DNA of 64,000 nt from Kaistella montana (GTDB lineage Bacteria; Bacteroidota; Bacteroidia; Flavobacteriales; Weeksellaceae): assembly GCF_024436175.1 (NCBI RefSeq), contig NZ_JANFQP010000002.1, forward strand, positions 682,001-746,000. The letters are read 5' to 3'. Below are positions 1 to 9,092 of this stretch, in pieces. The notes beneath the pieces are model-generated. The model was not told where the DNA came from, ran no database searches, and was given only the letters and a program-made list of their open reading frames with translations. Within the stretch, counting starts at the first letter, position 1, and every line of letters begins with the position of its first letter. Position numbers and translations under genes: made by a program.

Positions 1-356
1 ACAAAATCCGTCATTAATTCCGAAGTTGAAGTTTGTTCAATTCCAATGATTTTATAGTTTTCGTTTTTCAGATTCTGCAAAGCTTCTGAAATATTTTTCT
101 TGTAAATCCAATCCACGCTTTCCGTTGCACCGAGAGCCGCTTTATGAATTTCCCGATGCGGCGGTTGCGGTGTGATTCCACACAGCACAATTTTATTCAC
201 GATAAATGCGTCTGCCGTTCTGAAAACTGCGCCTACATTATGCATGCTTCTCAAATTATCCAAAACTACCACCAAAGGAATTTTTTGGGTTTGTTTGAAG
301 GTTTCTATATCGATTCGGCCTAATTCTTCGAGTTTCAGTTTCTTGGTGGATGACAT
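1..356 (-). CDS. TrmH/SpoU-family RNA 2'-O-methyltransferase (3' part outside window)
   Basis: This is the N-terminal 118 codons of a SPOUT-class RNA methyltransferase, which would transfer a methyl group from SAM to a ribose 2'-OH of tRNA or rRNA. The reading frame starts at ATG 356-354 and runs off the left edge. Residues about 26-46 contain the SpoU motif-1 pattern (VLDNLRSMHNVGAVFRTADA), whose Asn and Arg are the family's catalytic and RNA-contact residues, followed by an ITPQPPH segment. The SAM-binding knot (motifs 2 and 3) lies outside the window, so the exact target cannot be assigned. It is divergent from mutS, with about 69 bp between the two start codons. Family assignment is firm; the specific substrate is unknown. 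Confidence 0.88.
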   Translation of the reverse strand, partial: MSSTKKLKLEELGRIDIETFKQTQKIPLVVVLDNLRSMHNVGAVFRTADAFIVNKIVLCGITPQPPHREIHKAALGATESVDWIYKKNISEALQNLKNENYKIIGIEQTSTSELMTDF

Positions 357-425
357 TTTCGTATTTTTGGCAAAATTAACTAAAAATATGGCTAAAAGTA
401 TGATGCTTGAGGCCTAAAACAACTT

Positions 426-3005
426 ATGGCAAAGAAAGAAACCCCACTAATGACGCAATACAACACGATCAAGGCGAAATATCCTGATGCGCTTTTGCTG
501 TTTCGCGTTGGGGATTTCTACGAAACTTTTGGAACCGACGCCATAAAAACTTCTCAAATTTTAGGAATTGTTCTTACGAAAAGAGCCAACGGGGAAGGTC
601 ATATCGAACTTGCCGGTTTTCCGCATCATTCCGTGGATTCTTATTTGCCAAAACTCGTGAGAGCCGGACTTCGTGTTGCGATTTGCGACCAACTGGAAGA
701 CCCGAAATCCGTGAAAGGTATTGTTAAACGCGGCGTTACTGAGCTTGTCACTCCCGGAGTTACTTTCAATGAGCAGGTTTTAACCTCGAAAAAGAATAAT
801 TTCCTGCTTTCTGTACATAAAGAAAAAGAAAAATTTGGAATCGCTTTGGTGGATGTTTCTACCGGAGAATTTCTGGTTTCTGAAGGGAATTTAGAGAAAT
901 TGTTGCACATCGTTCACACTTTCGATCCCAGCGAAATTATTTATCAAAGGTCGACGGAACTTCCTTCTCAACTCAAAAATAAAAACTCATTTAAGCTGGA
1001 AGATTGGGCTTTTCAGTATAATTATGCTTACGAAAAACTTACAGGTCATTTCAAAACCAATTCATTAAAAGGTTTCGGAATTGAAGAATTTAAACTTGGA
1101 ATTATTGCCGCCGGATCTATTTTTGCTTATTTGGTTGAAGATACGCATCATGCTCTTTTGCAGCATATTACCAAAATTCAAATGATTCCGCAGGATGATT
1201 ATCTGATGATGGATCATTTTACGTTAAGAAACCTCGAAATCGTCTATCCAAGTAATCCGCAAGGGAAATCTTTACTCAATATTATCGATAAAACTTCAAC
1301 GCCAATGGGCGGAAGATTGCTCAGGAGACGACTTATTTTGCCATTAAAATCAGTAGATGAAATTAACAGGAGGTTGAATTTAATTGAGTTTTTCAATAAA
1401 GAAGATCATTTGAAATATGAAATTCAGCAACTTCTAAAATCGATTTCCGATCTTGACCGATTGATGGGAAAATTGGCTTCCGAAAAAATTTCACCGAAAG
1501 AATTAGGTTATCTGCGCCACAGTTTGATAAATATTCATCAGATTAAATCGCTGCTTCATCCATTTGATGATGTTTTAGCGTGGATAGAACCATTGAATAA
1601 CTTGGAAGAAATCATTAGTTATTTGGTGAATTATTTGAATGAAGAACTTCCCGTCAATATTGCGAAAGGAAACGTAATTAAAACCGGAATCTCCGAAGAA
1701 CTCGACCATTTGCGAAGTTTGCAAAGCAAAGGCAAAAATTTCCTTGACGAAATGTGCGAAAGAGAAATCGAACGAACAGGAATTTCAAGTTTAAAAATCA
1801 GTTTCAACGGTGTTTTTGGATATTTTATTGAAGTTCGAAATACGCATAAAGACAAAGTTCCGAGCGATTGGATTCGAAAACAAACTTTGGTGAATGCCGA
1901 AAGATACATCACCGAAGAGCTGAAAGATTACGAAGAACAAATCCTCGGCGCGGAAGAAAAAATCTCGAAAATTGAGCATGAACTTTACCGAAAAGTTTGC
2001 GAAAATGTGATGATTTACATTGATGCCATTCAAGGGAATTCAAAAATTATCGCGGAACTCGATTGTGGCGTTGGTTTGTCGGAATTGGCAGTTTCCGAAA
2101 GTTATACGAGACCGATTTTAAATGATTCTTACGCGATAGAATTGAAAGAAGCGCGACATCCGATCATTGAAAATGCACTTCCGTTGGGCGAAAAATACAT
2201 TCCGAATGATTTATTTTTAGATAAAGATTCGCAGCAAATCATCATGGTTACAGGACCGAATATGGCGGGTAAATCTGCGATTTTAAGGCAAACTGCAATC
2301 ATTTGTTTAATGGCGCAAATCGGAAGTTTTGTTCCAGCAAAACATGCGGAAATCGGGATTCTCGATAAAATTTTTACCAGAGTTGGAGCTACGGATAATA
2401 TTTCGGCCGGCGAATCTACTTTCATGGTCGAGATGAACGAAGCAGCGAATATTTTGAATAATATTTCCGAGCGAAGTTTGATTTTGTTGGACGAAATTGG
2501 CCGCGGAACTTCCACTTACGACGGTGTTTCCATTGCTTGGGCGATCGCGGAATATCTTCACCAACATCCGACTCAGGCGAAAACTTTGTTTGCAACGCAT
2601 TACCACGAACTCAACGAAATGACGGTGAATTTTGAAAGAATTAAAAATTTCCACGTTTCGATTCAGGAGAATAAAGGGAATATTATTTTCATGCGAAAAC
2701 TACTTCCAGGTGGAAGCGAACATAGCTTCGGGATTCATGTAGCGAAACTTGCAGGAATGCCTTCAAAAGTGGTGAATCGCGCAAATGAAGTATTGAAAAC
2801 TTTAGAAAAAAGCCGTTCCCAAAGTGGTCCGAAAGATGCTGCAAAAGCAATTACAGAAGAGAATTTGCAACTTTCATTTTTCCAACTAGATGATCCGGTT
2901 CTTGAAAATATTCGGGAAGAATTAACGAAAATCGACATCAATACTTTGACGCCGATTGAAGCTTTAATAAAACTGAATTCGATTAAAAAGATGATTGGGA
3001 AATAA
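426..3005 (+). CDS. mutS: DNA mismatch repair protein MutS
   Basis: MutS recognises mispaired or unpaired bases and starts mismatch repair with MutL. The 859-residue product is close to the usual 850-890. The mismatch-reading motif is F31-Y32-E33 near the N-terminus. The connector, lever and clamp regions follow, and the ABC-type ATPase has its Walker A (GPNMAGKS) at residues 610-617. The DEIGRGTSTYDG (Walker B/signature) and FATHYHEL segments lie further on. The C-terminal tail carries a helix-forming dimerisation region. The ATG at 426 puts the FYE motif at the expected depth. The gene is convergent with the ABC transporter downstream, with about 50 bp between stop codons. It is intact and full length. 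Confidence 0.98.
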   Translation: MAKKETPLMTQYNTIKAKYPDALLLFRVGDFYETFGTDAIKTSQILGIVLTKRANGEGHIELAGFPHHSVDSYLPKLVRAGLRVAICDQLEDPKSVKGIVKRGVTELVTPGVTFNEQVLTSKKNNFLLSVHKEKEKFGIALVDVSTGEFLVSEGNLEKLLHIVHTFDPSEIIYQRSTELPSQLKNKNSFKLEDWAFQYNYAYEKLTGHFKTNSLKGFGIEEFKLGIIAAGSIFAYLVEDTHHALLQHITKIQMIPQDDYLMMDHFTLRNLEIVYPSNPQGKSLLNIIDKTSTPMGGRLLRRRLILPLKSVDEINRRLNLIEFFNKEDHLKYEIQQLLKSISDLDRLMGKLASEKISPKELGYLRHSLINIHQIKSLLHPFDDVLAWIEPLNNLEEIISYLVNYLNEELPVNIAKGNVIKTGISEELDHLRSLQSKGKNFLDEMCEREIERTGISSLKISFNGVFGYFIEVRNTHKDKVPSDWIRKQTLVNAERYITEELKDYEEQILGAEEKISKIEHELYRKVCENVMIYIDAIQGNSKIIAELDCGVGLSELAVSESYTRPILNDSYAIELKEARHPIIENALPLGEKYIPNDLFLDKDSQQIIMVTGPNMAGKSAILRQTAIICLMAQIGSFVPAKHAEIGILDKIFTRVGATDNISAGESTFMVEMNEAANILNNISERSLILLDEIGRGTSTYDGVSIAWAIAEYLHQHPTQAKTLFATHYHELNEMTVNFERIKNFHVSIQENKGNIIFMRKLLPGGSEHSFGIHVAKLAGMPSKVVNRANEVLKTLEKSRSQSGPKDAAKAITEENLQLSFFQLDDPVLENIREELTKIDINTLTPIEALIKLNSIKKMIGK

Positions 3006-3056
3006 ATTCAATTTGAAAATTTTTCAATGAGGTAATTTGAAAATTCTCAAACCCTT

Positions 3057-4895
3057 TTACCCAAAATTCTGCAATTCCACCAACTTTCTGTAGACATTGT
3101 TATTGTTCATCAGTTCCTCGTGGGTTCCTTGTTCTACGATATTTCCTCGTTCCATCACAACAATCCAGTCGGCTTTTTGAATGGTTGAAAGTCTGTGAGC
3201 GATGACCAAAGAAGTTCGGTTTTCCATCATTTTTTCTAAAGCATCTTGCACAAATCTTTCACTTTCGGTGTCTAAAGCGGAAGTCGCTTCATCCAAAATC
3301 ATGATTGGTGGATTTTTAAGAACTGCTCTTGCGATAGAAACGCGCTGTTTTTGCCCGCCAGAAAGCTTATTTCCATCATCGCCAATATTGGTGTAATATT
3401 TTTCCGGAAGATTCTGGATGAACTCGTGAGCGTTGGCAATTTTCGCGGCTGCCATTACTTCTTCTTCGGTTGCATCGGGTTTTCCCATCAAAATATTGTT
3501 GAAAACGGAATCATTAAATAAAACCGATTCCTGAGTAACCATTCCCAAAAGATGGCGGTAATCTTCGAGTTTTAAGTTTCTGATATTTTCTCCATCCACA
3601 AGAATTTCACCTTCCGGAACATCGTAGAATCTGGCCAAAAGATTGGCAATCGTGGTTTTTCCGGAACCCGATTGCCCTACCAAAGCGACCGTTTTCCCTT
3701 TTGGAATGATGAGATTAAAATTCTTTAAAATAACATTGTCTTTATCGTAGTAAAATCCAATGTTTTTGAATTCAATTTTTTCTTTTAATGTTGAAATTCC
3801 GATAGGATTTGCAATTTCCTCGACTTTTAAATCATAATCTAAAACTTCAGCAACCCGTTCCAAACTCGCCATTCCACCTTGAATTGCTGAAATCGCATTG
3901 GATAATTTCTTCGCAGGATCTAAAATCTGAAAGAAAACTCCGATAAATGCAAGAAAAGTAACCGGATCTTTGTTGGTTCCGTTGATGATTTCGGTTCCGG
4001 CAAACCAAGTGATGATCAAAATTGTTACAGAACCGAGAAATTCGCTCATTGGTGAGGCTAATTCTCGTCTGCGGCTCATTCCGATAGCATATTTTTGCCA
4101 ATTATCTGTGGTGGTATTGAAACGATTTTTTAGAATTTTATCGGCATTGAAAATCTTAATTACTTTAGAAGATTTCAATGTTTCATCAACCAAAGAAAAG
4201 AGATTTCCCAATTCATTTTGTGCGGAATGTGCTTGTCTTTTCAGGCTTTTTCCGACCCAAGAAATCAAACCGCCCATGATCGGGAAAACCAATAATGAAA
4301 ACAATGTAAGTTTTGGCGAAAGAATAAAAAGCGTAACGAGTGACGAAATAATCATGAAAGGAGCGTTGAGCAAATCGACCAAACTTCCCATGATTCCGCT
4401 TTCTACTGCGCCGATATCATTGGAAATCCTCGACATCATGTCGCCTTTTCTTTGTTCCGTAAAAAATGAAACCGGAAGTTTCAAGAATTTATCATACATC
4501 GAAGTACGAAGATCTTTGGTAATGCCCACTCTGTAATTTACCAAAAGATAAGAACCTAAATATCTGAACAAATTTCTCAGTAAAAACGCTACCGCCGTGA
4601 TGCAACAAAGAACCGCCAGAACTTGGATTGCTCCATATTCATTCACATTCATCTGGATTTTATAATAAGCCAAATCTTTCGCATAGGCAAAATAATCAGC
4701 AAATCTTCCGCTGTAAACCGGTGGTGAAGAGGTATCAACTTCTTTATCGAGTTTAAACAGAATCCTAAGGATCGGAAGCATCGTTACGATAGAAAAAATC
4801 TGCAAAAGTGAATACAGCAAATTGAAAAAGATACTTCCAAAAAGATATTTCTGATGAGGTTTGGCGTAAGAAAGAATGCGTTGTAATGGTTTCAT
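3057..4895 (-). CDS. ABC exporter, fused permease-ATPase (MsbA-like)
   Basis: This is a 612-residue half-transporter with an N-terminal six-helix membrane domain (about residues 15-330) and a C-terminal nucleotide-binding domain. Visible motifs are Walker A (GQSGSGKTT, near residue 400), the ABC signature LSGGQKQR, Walker B (IMILDEATSALD) and the switch histidine in VIAHRLS. Such homodimeric exporters flip lipids such as lipid A core or extrude drugs and peptides. The sequence alone does not separate these, although a core-genome setting without other transport subunits favours a lipid flippase role. It is a single gene, convergent with mutS. Its start lies about 37 bp before the end of the next minus-strand gene, the M28 peptidase. 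Confidence 0.93.
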   Translation of the reverse strand: MKPLQRILSYAKPHQKYLFGSIFFNLLYSLLQIFSIVTMLPILRILFKLDKEVDTSSPPVYSGRFADYFAYAKDLAYYKIQMNVNEYGAIQVLAVLCCITAVAFLLRNLFRYLGSYLLVNYRVGITKDLRTSMYDKFLKLPVSFFTEQRKGDMMSRISNDIGAVESGIMGSLVDLLNAPFMIISSLVTLFILSPKLTLFSLLVFPIMGGLISWVGKSLKRQAHSAQNELGNLFSLVDETLKSSKVIKIFNADKILKNRFNTTTDNWQKYAIGMSRRRELASPMSEFLGSVTILIITWFAGTEIINGTNKDPVTFLAFIGVFFQILDPAKKLSNAISAIQGGMASLERVAEVLDYDLKVEEIANPIGISTLKEKIEFKNIGFYYDKDNVILKNFNLIIPKGKTVALVGQSGSGKTTIANLLARFYDVPEGEILVDGENIRNLKLEDYRHLLGMVTQESVLFNDSVFNNILMGKPDATEEEVMAAAKIANAHEFIQNLPEKYYTNIGDDGNKLSGGQKQRVSIARAVLKNPPIMILDEATSALDTESERFVQDALEKMMENRTSLVIAHRLSTIQKADWIVVMERGNIVEQGTHEELMNNNNVYRKLVELQNFG

Positions 4896-4932
4896 TCAAT
4901 GAAATTAATGGGCGAAATTACGGAATTTTCAA

Positions 4933-5856
4933 TTAGTTCAGATTTACGTTTTCATTATACTTTGGATTAAAATTTTCCGGAGTAAGTTTTTGGATCGTTT
5001 TTCCGAAACTGTTGATGATCGAGGTGAGATTATCAAAATTCACAATATTGACGTCATCATTTAATTGATGGTAATGTTTCGCAACATTCATGTCCACAGT
5101 AGATAACGAATGCGCAATCACTTTCTTTTTCACAAAACTTACATTATCGGATCGGTAAAAAAGTTGTTGTCCGAGGTAAGGATCTGGATAAATTTTAAGT
5201 TGATTTTCTGCATTTGCATTCAATAATTCATCGAAATCAGAAAACTCGTCACCGGTCATATAAAGTGCATTTTTGCCAAACTGAGAAACGGAAGCCACCA
5301 TTTCAAAATTAAACAATGCACTGATTTTGCTGAATGTAGATTGTAAATTCTGGGTATCAGCGAGCGCTTTGGATCCTTTCATTCCTTTTTCTTCGCCGTT
5401 AAAAGCCATGTACATCATTGAAAAATCTGGATTAGCATTTTTGAAATAATCGGATAATCCAACAACGAGGGTTACGCCACTTGCGTTGTCATCTGCGCCA
5501 TTGTAAACATTGTCACCATTTTTATTTGTCGATCCAATATGGTCAAAATGAGCCGAATAAGCTAAAATTTTCTCGGATTTTCCTTTCTGAATTCCACAAA
5601 CATTGTATGCTACTTTTCCTTTGTATTCAAAAGGTAAAAGATAAGAATCGCCGGTGCAAAATGCTAAATTGTTTTCTTGAAAACGTTGCGCAATGTAGAA
5701 TGCAGCGGAATCGTTTTCTGGAGTTCCTATTTCCCGACCTTTCATTTTGTCAGAGGCTAAAGCGGAAAGTACTTTCGTCACTCTTTCTTTGGATACTTCT
5801 TGGGCAAATACAATTGCAGAACATAATACAGCAAAAAGGAAATAATATTTTCTCAT
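4933..5856 (-). CDS. Secreted M28-family zinc aminopeptidase
   Basis: A 307-residue exported peptidase of the M28 (aminopeptidase Y/Q) family. I chose the ATG at 5856 rather than the longer frame because it begins a clean signal peptide (MRKYYFLFAVLCSAIVFAQ). Metal-binding and catalytic features are visible in order: the His-Asp of YSAHFDHIG, the Asp of YNGADDNASG, and the paired Glu of FNGEEKGMKG. These match the two-zinc centre of the family. It should remove N-terminal residues from peptides in the periplasm or outside the cell. A TATGTTTG box on the minus strand at 5893-5886 lies about 29 nt ahead of the start. It is a stand-alone gene. Confidence 0.92.
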   Translation of the reverse strand: MRKYYFLFAVLCSAIVFAQEVSKERVTKVLSALASDKMKGREIGTPENDSAAFYIAQRFQENNLAFCTGDSYLLPFEYKGKVAYNVCGIQKGKSEKILAYSAHFDHIGSTNKNGDNVYNGADDNASGVTLVVGLSDYFKNANPDFSMMYMAFNGEEKGMKGSKALADTQNLQSTFSKISALFNFEMVASVSQFGKNALYMTGDEFSDFDELLNANAENQLKIYPDPYLGQQLFYRSDNVSFVKKKVIAHSLSTVDMNVAKHYHQLNDDVNIVNFDNLTSIINSFGKTIQKLTPENFNPKYNENVNLN

Positions 5857-5949
5857 GAATAATTTTTGATAAAGATAAATATTTTCAAACATAGAAATAA
5901 AAAACAGCTCCCGAAGGAACTGTTTCACTCAAAAAAAATCGTTGTGAGT

Positions 5950-6339
5950 TTAGCGGAGTCTGTCTACAGATTTTACGAGCCTATCGTCTTTTCTGATAAA
6001 AATGTTTGCGATAAACAAACAAATTACCGATAAAAACGGGAAAAACGGCTCAATACCTTTCTCAGGAAAATCAATTCCTCCAGATAAATTGAGTAGCCAA
6101 TACGCCAATAAACCGAGCAACAAAGCGTTTATCATAATGCTGATCAAGTTCAGCAGAAGTTGTCTTTTGCGGTTTTTGTAGCTAAAAATGCTTAATAGTC
6201 CTAACAAAACCAACACTACACAAGCAATTGACATGAATGGAATAGTGCCGAAAAGTGAAAAATCTTGCCCAGTGAAGAACAAAAAAATTGCGCCTAAAAT
6301 CGCCAGAAATATCCAAACTGTTTGTATTCTTTGCAGCAT
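5950..6339 (-). CDS. DUF4293 integral membrane protein
   Basis: A small membrane protein of 129 residues starting MLQRIQTVW at 6339. The frame also extends ten codons upstream, but the MLQRIQT start matches what I know of the Bacteroidota DUF4293 family, and it ends in the typical KSVDRLR tail. There are four hydrophobic segments (about residues 7-25, 32-52, 60-85 and 95-115). No catalytic motif is visible and the family has no established function. It is divergent from rho, with a possible TATTTTTG box on the minus strand at 6365-6358. Family recognition is from memory of the sequence pattern. Confidence 0.8.
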   Translation of the reverse strand: MLQRIQTVWIFLAILGAIFLFFTGQDFSLFGTIPFMSIACVVLVLLGLLSIFSYKNRKRQLLLNLISIMINALLLGLLAYWLLNLSGGIDFPEKGIEPFFPFLSVICLFIANIFIRKDDRLVKSVDRLR

Positions 6340-6398
6340 ATCCTTGAGAATGAGGTGCAAAAATAGCAAATATTTTTTGCATAAATAAAAAATTAATG

Positions 6399-6406
6399 TA
6401 GATTTG
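6399..6406 (+). promoter_or_regulatory. Promoter of rho
   Basis: TAGATTTG at 6399-6406 matches the Bacteroidota -7 consensus TAnnTTTG. A TTTG at 6376-6379 sits 19 bp upstream, the expected spacing for the -33 element. The leader to the rho ATG is about 87 nt and contains a hairpin at 6425-6452. Confidence 0.7.
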
Positions 6407-6424
6407 CATTACAAATGCTTCAAT

Positions 6425-6452
6425 AAGAAAAGTCGTCCGACTTAACTTTCTT
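6425..6452 (+). promoter_or_regulatory. Hairpin in the rho leader
   Basis: The outer stem 6425-6430/6447-6452 (AAGAAA with TTTCTT) and inner stem 6431-6435/6438-6442 (AGTCG with CGACT) form a bulged hairpin soon after the predicted start site. It is not followed by a T-run. The downstream leader is pyrimidine-rich. A role in rho autoregulation is inference. Confidence 0.35.
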
Positions 6453-6493
6453 ACTTACACCTACTTATAAAAATACTTTTTACATAACAATTT

Positions 6494-8284
6494 ATGTTTA
6501 ACATTGAAACGTTAAGGTCGAAATCCGAATCGGAATTGACCAAAATCACCAAAGATTTAGGCGTTAAAATTGCTAGAAACAGCACCGATAATGATAAAAT
6601 CTTTGCAATTCTAGACTTTCAGGCTTCTAATACGAAAGTTGCAAAAGATTATTTCAACGCCACCGAACTCCCTATGACTACAGAAGAAAATGCAGCTCCT
6701 GCACCAAAAAAAACGACCAGAAAACCGGCCGCGAAAAAGAAAACCGAAAAACCTGTAGAGGTTTCCACAGAAATTCAGTTTGAAAACACAGAAGCACCTG
6801 TCGCAGAAATGATAATAGAACAACCTGCTGAAATCCCAGCTCCGGAAATAGCTGAACCCAAAGATTCTGAAGTTCCAAAACCTCAGCAAAAAAAGAAAAG
6901 ACAGCGGGTTGCGGCTCCAAAAGAAGTAGCAGTTGCTGAAAATGTGATTTCTGAAACGGCTCCTGAAATCGAAACAAAGCCGGAACCTCAAAAAAATCAG
7001 AATCCTAATCAGAATCAAAATCCCAATCAAAATGGGAATGGGAACAAAAATCCCAATCAGAATAAACCTCAGCATCCCAACCAAAGAAATCAAAACAAGA
7101 ATCCTAACCAAAACCGGAATCAGCAAAACGCTGACCAACAGGAAGAACATTCTAAAAAAGAATTCAATTTTGACGGTTTAGTAACCATTGAAGGGGTTTT
7201 AGAAATACTTCCGGACAACTACGGATTCCTTCGTTCTTCCGATTTTTCTTATATTTCTTCTCCAGATGACGTGTATGTTTCGACCAACCAAATCAGAAAT
7301 TATGGTTTGAAAACCGGAGATACCGTTCGTGGGATCGTTCGTTTGCCAAAAGAAGGCGAAAAATATTTTTCATTGCTGAAGCCAACCGAAGTGAACGGTC
7401 GTGATCTTGAATTCATCAAAGATCGTGTGGCGTTTGAGTTTCTTACTCCGTTGTTCCCTGAAGAAAAATTTAATTTAACAGGACAAAATTCTACGCTTTC
7501 AACCAGAATTGTAGATTTATTTACGCCGATTGGTAAAGGTCAACGTGCGATGATTGTTGCGCAACCAAAAACCGGTAAAACCATGTTGTTGAAAGATATT
7601 GCGAATTCGATTTCTGCCAATCATCCGGAAGCTTATATGATGATTTTGCTCATCGACGAAAGACCGGAAGAAGTTACCGATATGGAAAGAAGCGTCAATG
7701 CAGAAGTAATTGCTTCTACATTCGATGAACCTGCTGATAAACACGTAAAAGTGGCGAATTTAGTTCTTTCGAAAGCACAGAGAATGGTAGAATGTGGCCA
7801 TGATGTGGTGATTCTGTTGGATTCGATTACACGTCTGGCGAGAGCTTATAACACGGTGACGCCTGCTTCCGGGAAAATTCTTTCGGGTGGAGTTGATGCA
7901 AACGCGCTTCATAAACCAAAAAGATTCTTCGGAGCAGCGAGAAACATCGAAGGAGGTGGATCTTTAACGATAATTGCCACTGCTTTGATTGATACGGGTT
8001 CTAAAATGGACGAAGTGATTTTTGAAGAATTTAAAGGAACCGGAAATATGGAACTTCAACTCGATAGAAAAATTGCCAATAAGAGAATTTATCCGGCGAT
8101 TGATTTGGTGTCCTCCAGCACAAGACGCGACGATTTGCTTTTAGATGAAACTACGCAACAACGCATGTGGATTCTTAGAAAATACCTCGCAGATATGAAC
8201 CCTGTGGAAGCGATGGAATTTGTAAATAAAAACATCAAAGGAACACTGAATAACGAAGAATTCTTGATGAGTATGAATAGATAA
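6494..8284 (+). CDS. rho: Transcription termination factor Rho with long N/Q/P-rich insertion
   Basis: Rho is the hexameric RNA helicase that terminates transcription at rut sites. The 596-residue product is well above the roughly 420 of E. coli Rho. The excess lies between the N-terminal Rho_N helix bundle (about residues 1-50) and the RNA-binding cold-shock-like domain that starts near residue 225. The insert is first Pro/Glu/Lys-rich, then built from repeated NPNQNQ-type units. The motor domain carries Walker A (AQPKTGKT, near residue 356), [14 protein letters not shown] and the [13 protein letters not shown] segment. Extended, disordered insertions here are known in Bacteroidota Rho. It has its own promoter and leader and is followed by a terminator. 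Confidence 0.97.
   Translation: MFNIETLRSKSESELTKITKDLGVKIARNSTDNDKIFAILDFQASNTKVAKDYFNATELPMTTEENAAPAPKKTTRKPAAKKKTEKPVEVSTEIQFENTEAPVAEMIIEQPAEIPAPEIAEPKDSEVPKPQQKKKRQRVAAPKEVAVAENVISETAPEIETKPEPQKNQNPNQNQNPNQNGNGNKNPNQNKPQHPNQRNQNKNPNQNRNQQNADQQEEHSKKEFNFDGLVTIEGVLEILPDNYGFLRSSDFSYISSPDDVYVSTNQIRNYGLKTGDTVRGIVRLPKEGEKYFSLLKPTEVNGRDLEFIKDRVAFEFLTPLFPEEKFNLTGQNSTLSTRIVDLFTPIGKGQRAMIVAQPKTGKTMLLKDIANSISANHPEAYMMILLIDERPEEVTDMERSVNAEVIASTFDEPADKHVKVANLVLSKAQRMVECGHDVVILLDSITRLARAYNTVTPASGKILSGGVDANALHKPKRFFGAARNIEGGGSLTIIATALIDTGSKMDEVIFEEFKGTGNMELQLDRKIANKRIYPAIDLVSSSTRRDDLLLDETTQQRMWILRKYLADMNPVEAMEFVNKNIKGTLNNEEFLMSMNR
6990..7140 (+). repeat. Low-complexity Asn/Gln/Pro-coding repeats inside rho
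   Basis: Imperfect tandem units coding for NPNQNQ- and [12 protein letters not shown] hexapeptides. They give a strand-biased A/C-rich stretch, and its antisense strand forms a spurious open frame. The encoded segment is predicted to be disordered. Confidence 0.85.
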
Positions 8285-8303
8285 TATTCTTATTTTTAGA
8301 TAT

Positions 8304-8333
8304 AAAACCGTTCTTTTCGAGCGGTTTTTTTAT
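8304..8333 (+). terminator. Terminator after rho
   Basis: Stem AAAACCG (8304-8310) pairs with CGGTTTT (8322-8328), extended by three inner pairs. A run of Ts follows. It lies 20 bp after the rho stop codon. Confidence 0.85.
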
Positions 8334-8396
8334 TTTATCAATGTTAAAGATTTATTAAAGTAGTAGCTCATTTTTGGAGGGCGGTCAGATTATGAG

Positions 8397-8404
8397 TAAA
8401 TTTG
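8397..8404 (+). promoter_or_regulatory. Promoter of superoxide dismutase gene
   Basis: TAAATTTG at 8397-8404 matches TAnnTTTG. TTTG at 8373-8376 lies 20 bp upstream. The leader to the ATG at 8432 is about 27 nt. Confidence 0.65.
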
Positions 8405-8431
8405 GGTATTAACATTTAAATATAAAAAATT

Positions 8432-9028
8432 ATGGCATTCGAATTACCGAAATTAGGTTATGCTTACGATGCATTAGAACCAACAATAGATGCAAGAACA
8501 ATGGAAATTCACCATACAAAGCATCATCAAGCGTACATTGACAACTTGAACAAAGCGATCGAAGGAACTGATTTGGAAGGAAAATCTATTGAAGAGATTT
8601 GCAAAACAGGATCTGATAAAGCGGCGGTAAGAAACAACGGAGGCGGTCACTATAACCATTCACTTTTCTGGGAAATTTTGACTCCAGGAGGTAGCAAAGA
8701 GCCGGTAGGAAACGTGAAAGCAGCTATTGAAGCTTACGGAGGTTTTGAGAAATTCAAGACAGATTTTTCGGAAGCAGCAAAAACAAGATTTGGTTCAGGC
8801 TGGGCTTGGTTGTGCAAAAAAGAAGATGGTTCAGTAGCGGTTTGCTCTACTCCAAACCAAGATAATCCTTTGATGCCGGTTGCTGATTGCAAAGGAACTC
8901 CAGTTTTAGGATTGGATGTTTGGGAACATGCTTATTATTTAAACTACCAAAACAGAAGACCAGATTATGTTTCAGCGTTTTTTGATGTTGTAAACTGGGA
9001 TAAAGTTGAAGAGAAATTCAATAAATAA
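8432..9028 (+). CDS. sodA: Superoxide dismutase, Mn/Fe family (Mn-type signature)
   Basis: A 198-residue cytoplasmic enzyme that converts superoxide to oxygen and hydrogen peroxide. The four metal ligands are in place: H27, H76, D162 and H166, the last two within [12 protein letters not shown]. The metal-tuning glutamine appears in the C-terminal half (Q143 in NQDNPL), and Gly residues occupy the NNGGGHYNH loop. In this family that arrangement is typical of Mn enzymes, whereas Fe enzymes place the Gln in the N-terminal loop. Metal preference is inference, since some Bacteroidota enzymes use either metal. There is no signal peptide. The gene is monocistronic, with its own promoter and a strong shared terminator. 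Confidence 0.96.
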   Translation: MAFELPKLGYAYDALEPTIDARTMEIHHTKHHQAYIDNLNKAIEGTDLEGKSIEEICKTGSDKAAVRNNGGGHYNHSLFWEILTPGGSKEPVGNVKAAIEAYGGFEKFKTDFSEAAKTRFGSGWAWLCKKEDGSVAVCSTPNQDNPLMPVADCKGTPVLGLDVWEHAYYLNYQNRRPDYVSAFFDVVNWDKVEEKFNK

Positions 9029-9048
9029 TTTCACTTAAAGTATAATAG

Positions 9049-9080
9049 AAAAGGTTCAGAAATTATCTGAACCTTTTTTT
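9049..9080. terminator. Bidirectional terminator between sodA and the convergent lipoprotein gene
   Basis: A perfect 12-bp stem (9049-9060 with 9066-9077) has a 5-nt loop. It is flanked by A and T runs, so it works for both converging genes. Confidence 0.9.
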
Positions 9081-9092
9081 ATTGAATTTAAA

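Noticed and set aside
172-417. 81-codon open frame on the plus strand at the left edge
   Set aside because: It is antisense to the TrmH-type methyltransferase gene, whose protein has clear family motifs; this frame has none.
3013-3027. AT-only palindrome between mutS and the ABC exporter gene
   Set aside because: The stem would leave a 1-nt loop and has no GC pairs, so it is a poor terminator candidate.
3970-4536. 188-codon open frame antisense to the ABC exporter gene
   Set aside because: It is a shadow of a strongly conserved coding region, with no recognisable features of its own.
6611-7150. Long antisense frame over the rho insert, rich in Phe/Arg/Leu
   Set aside because: It results from the low-complexity A/C-rich repeats on the sense strand; not a protein-like composition.
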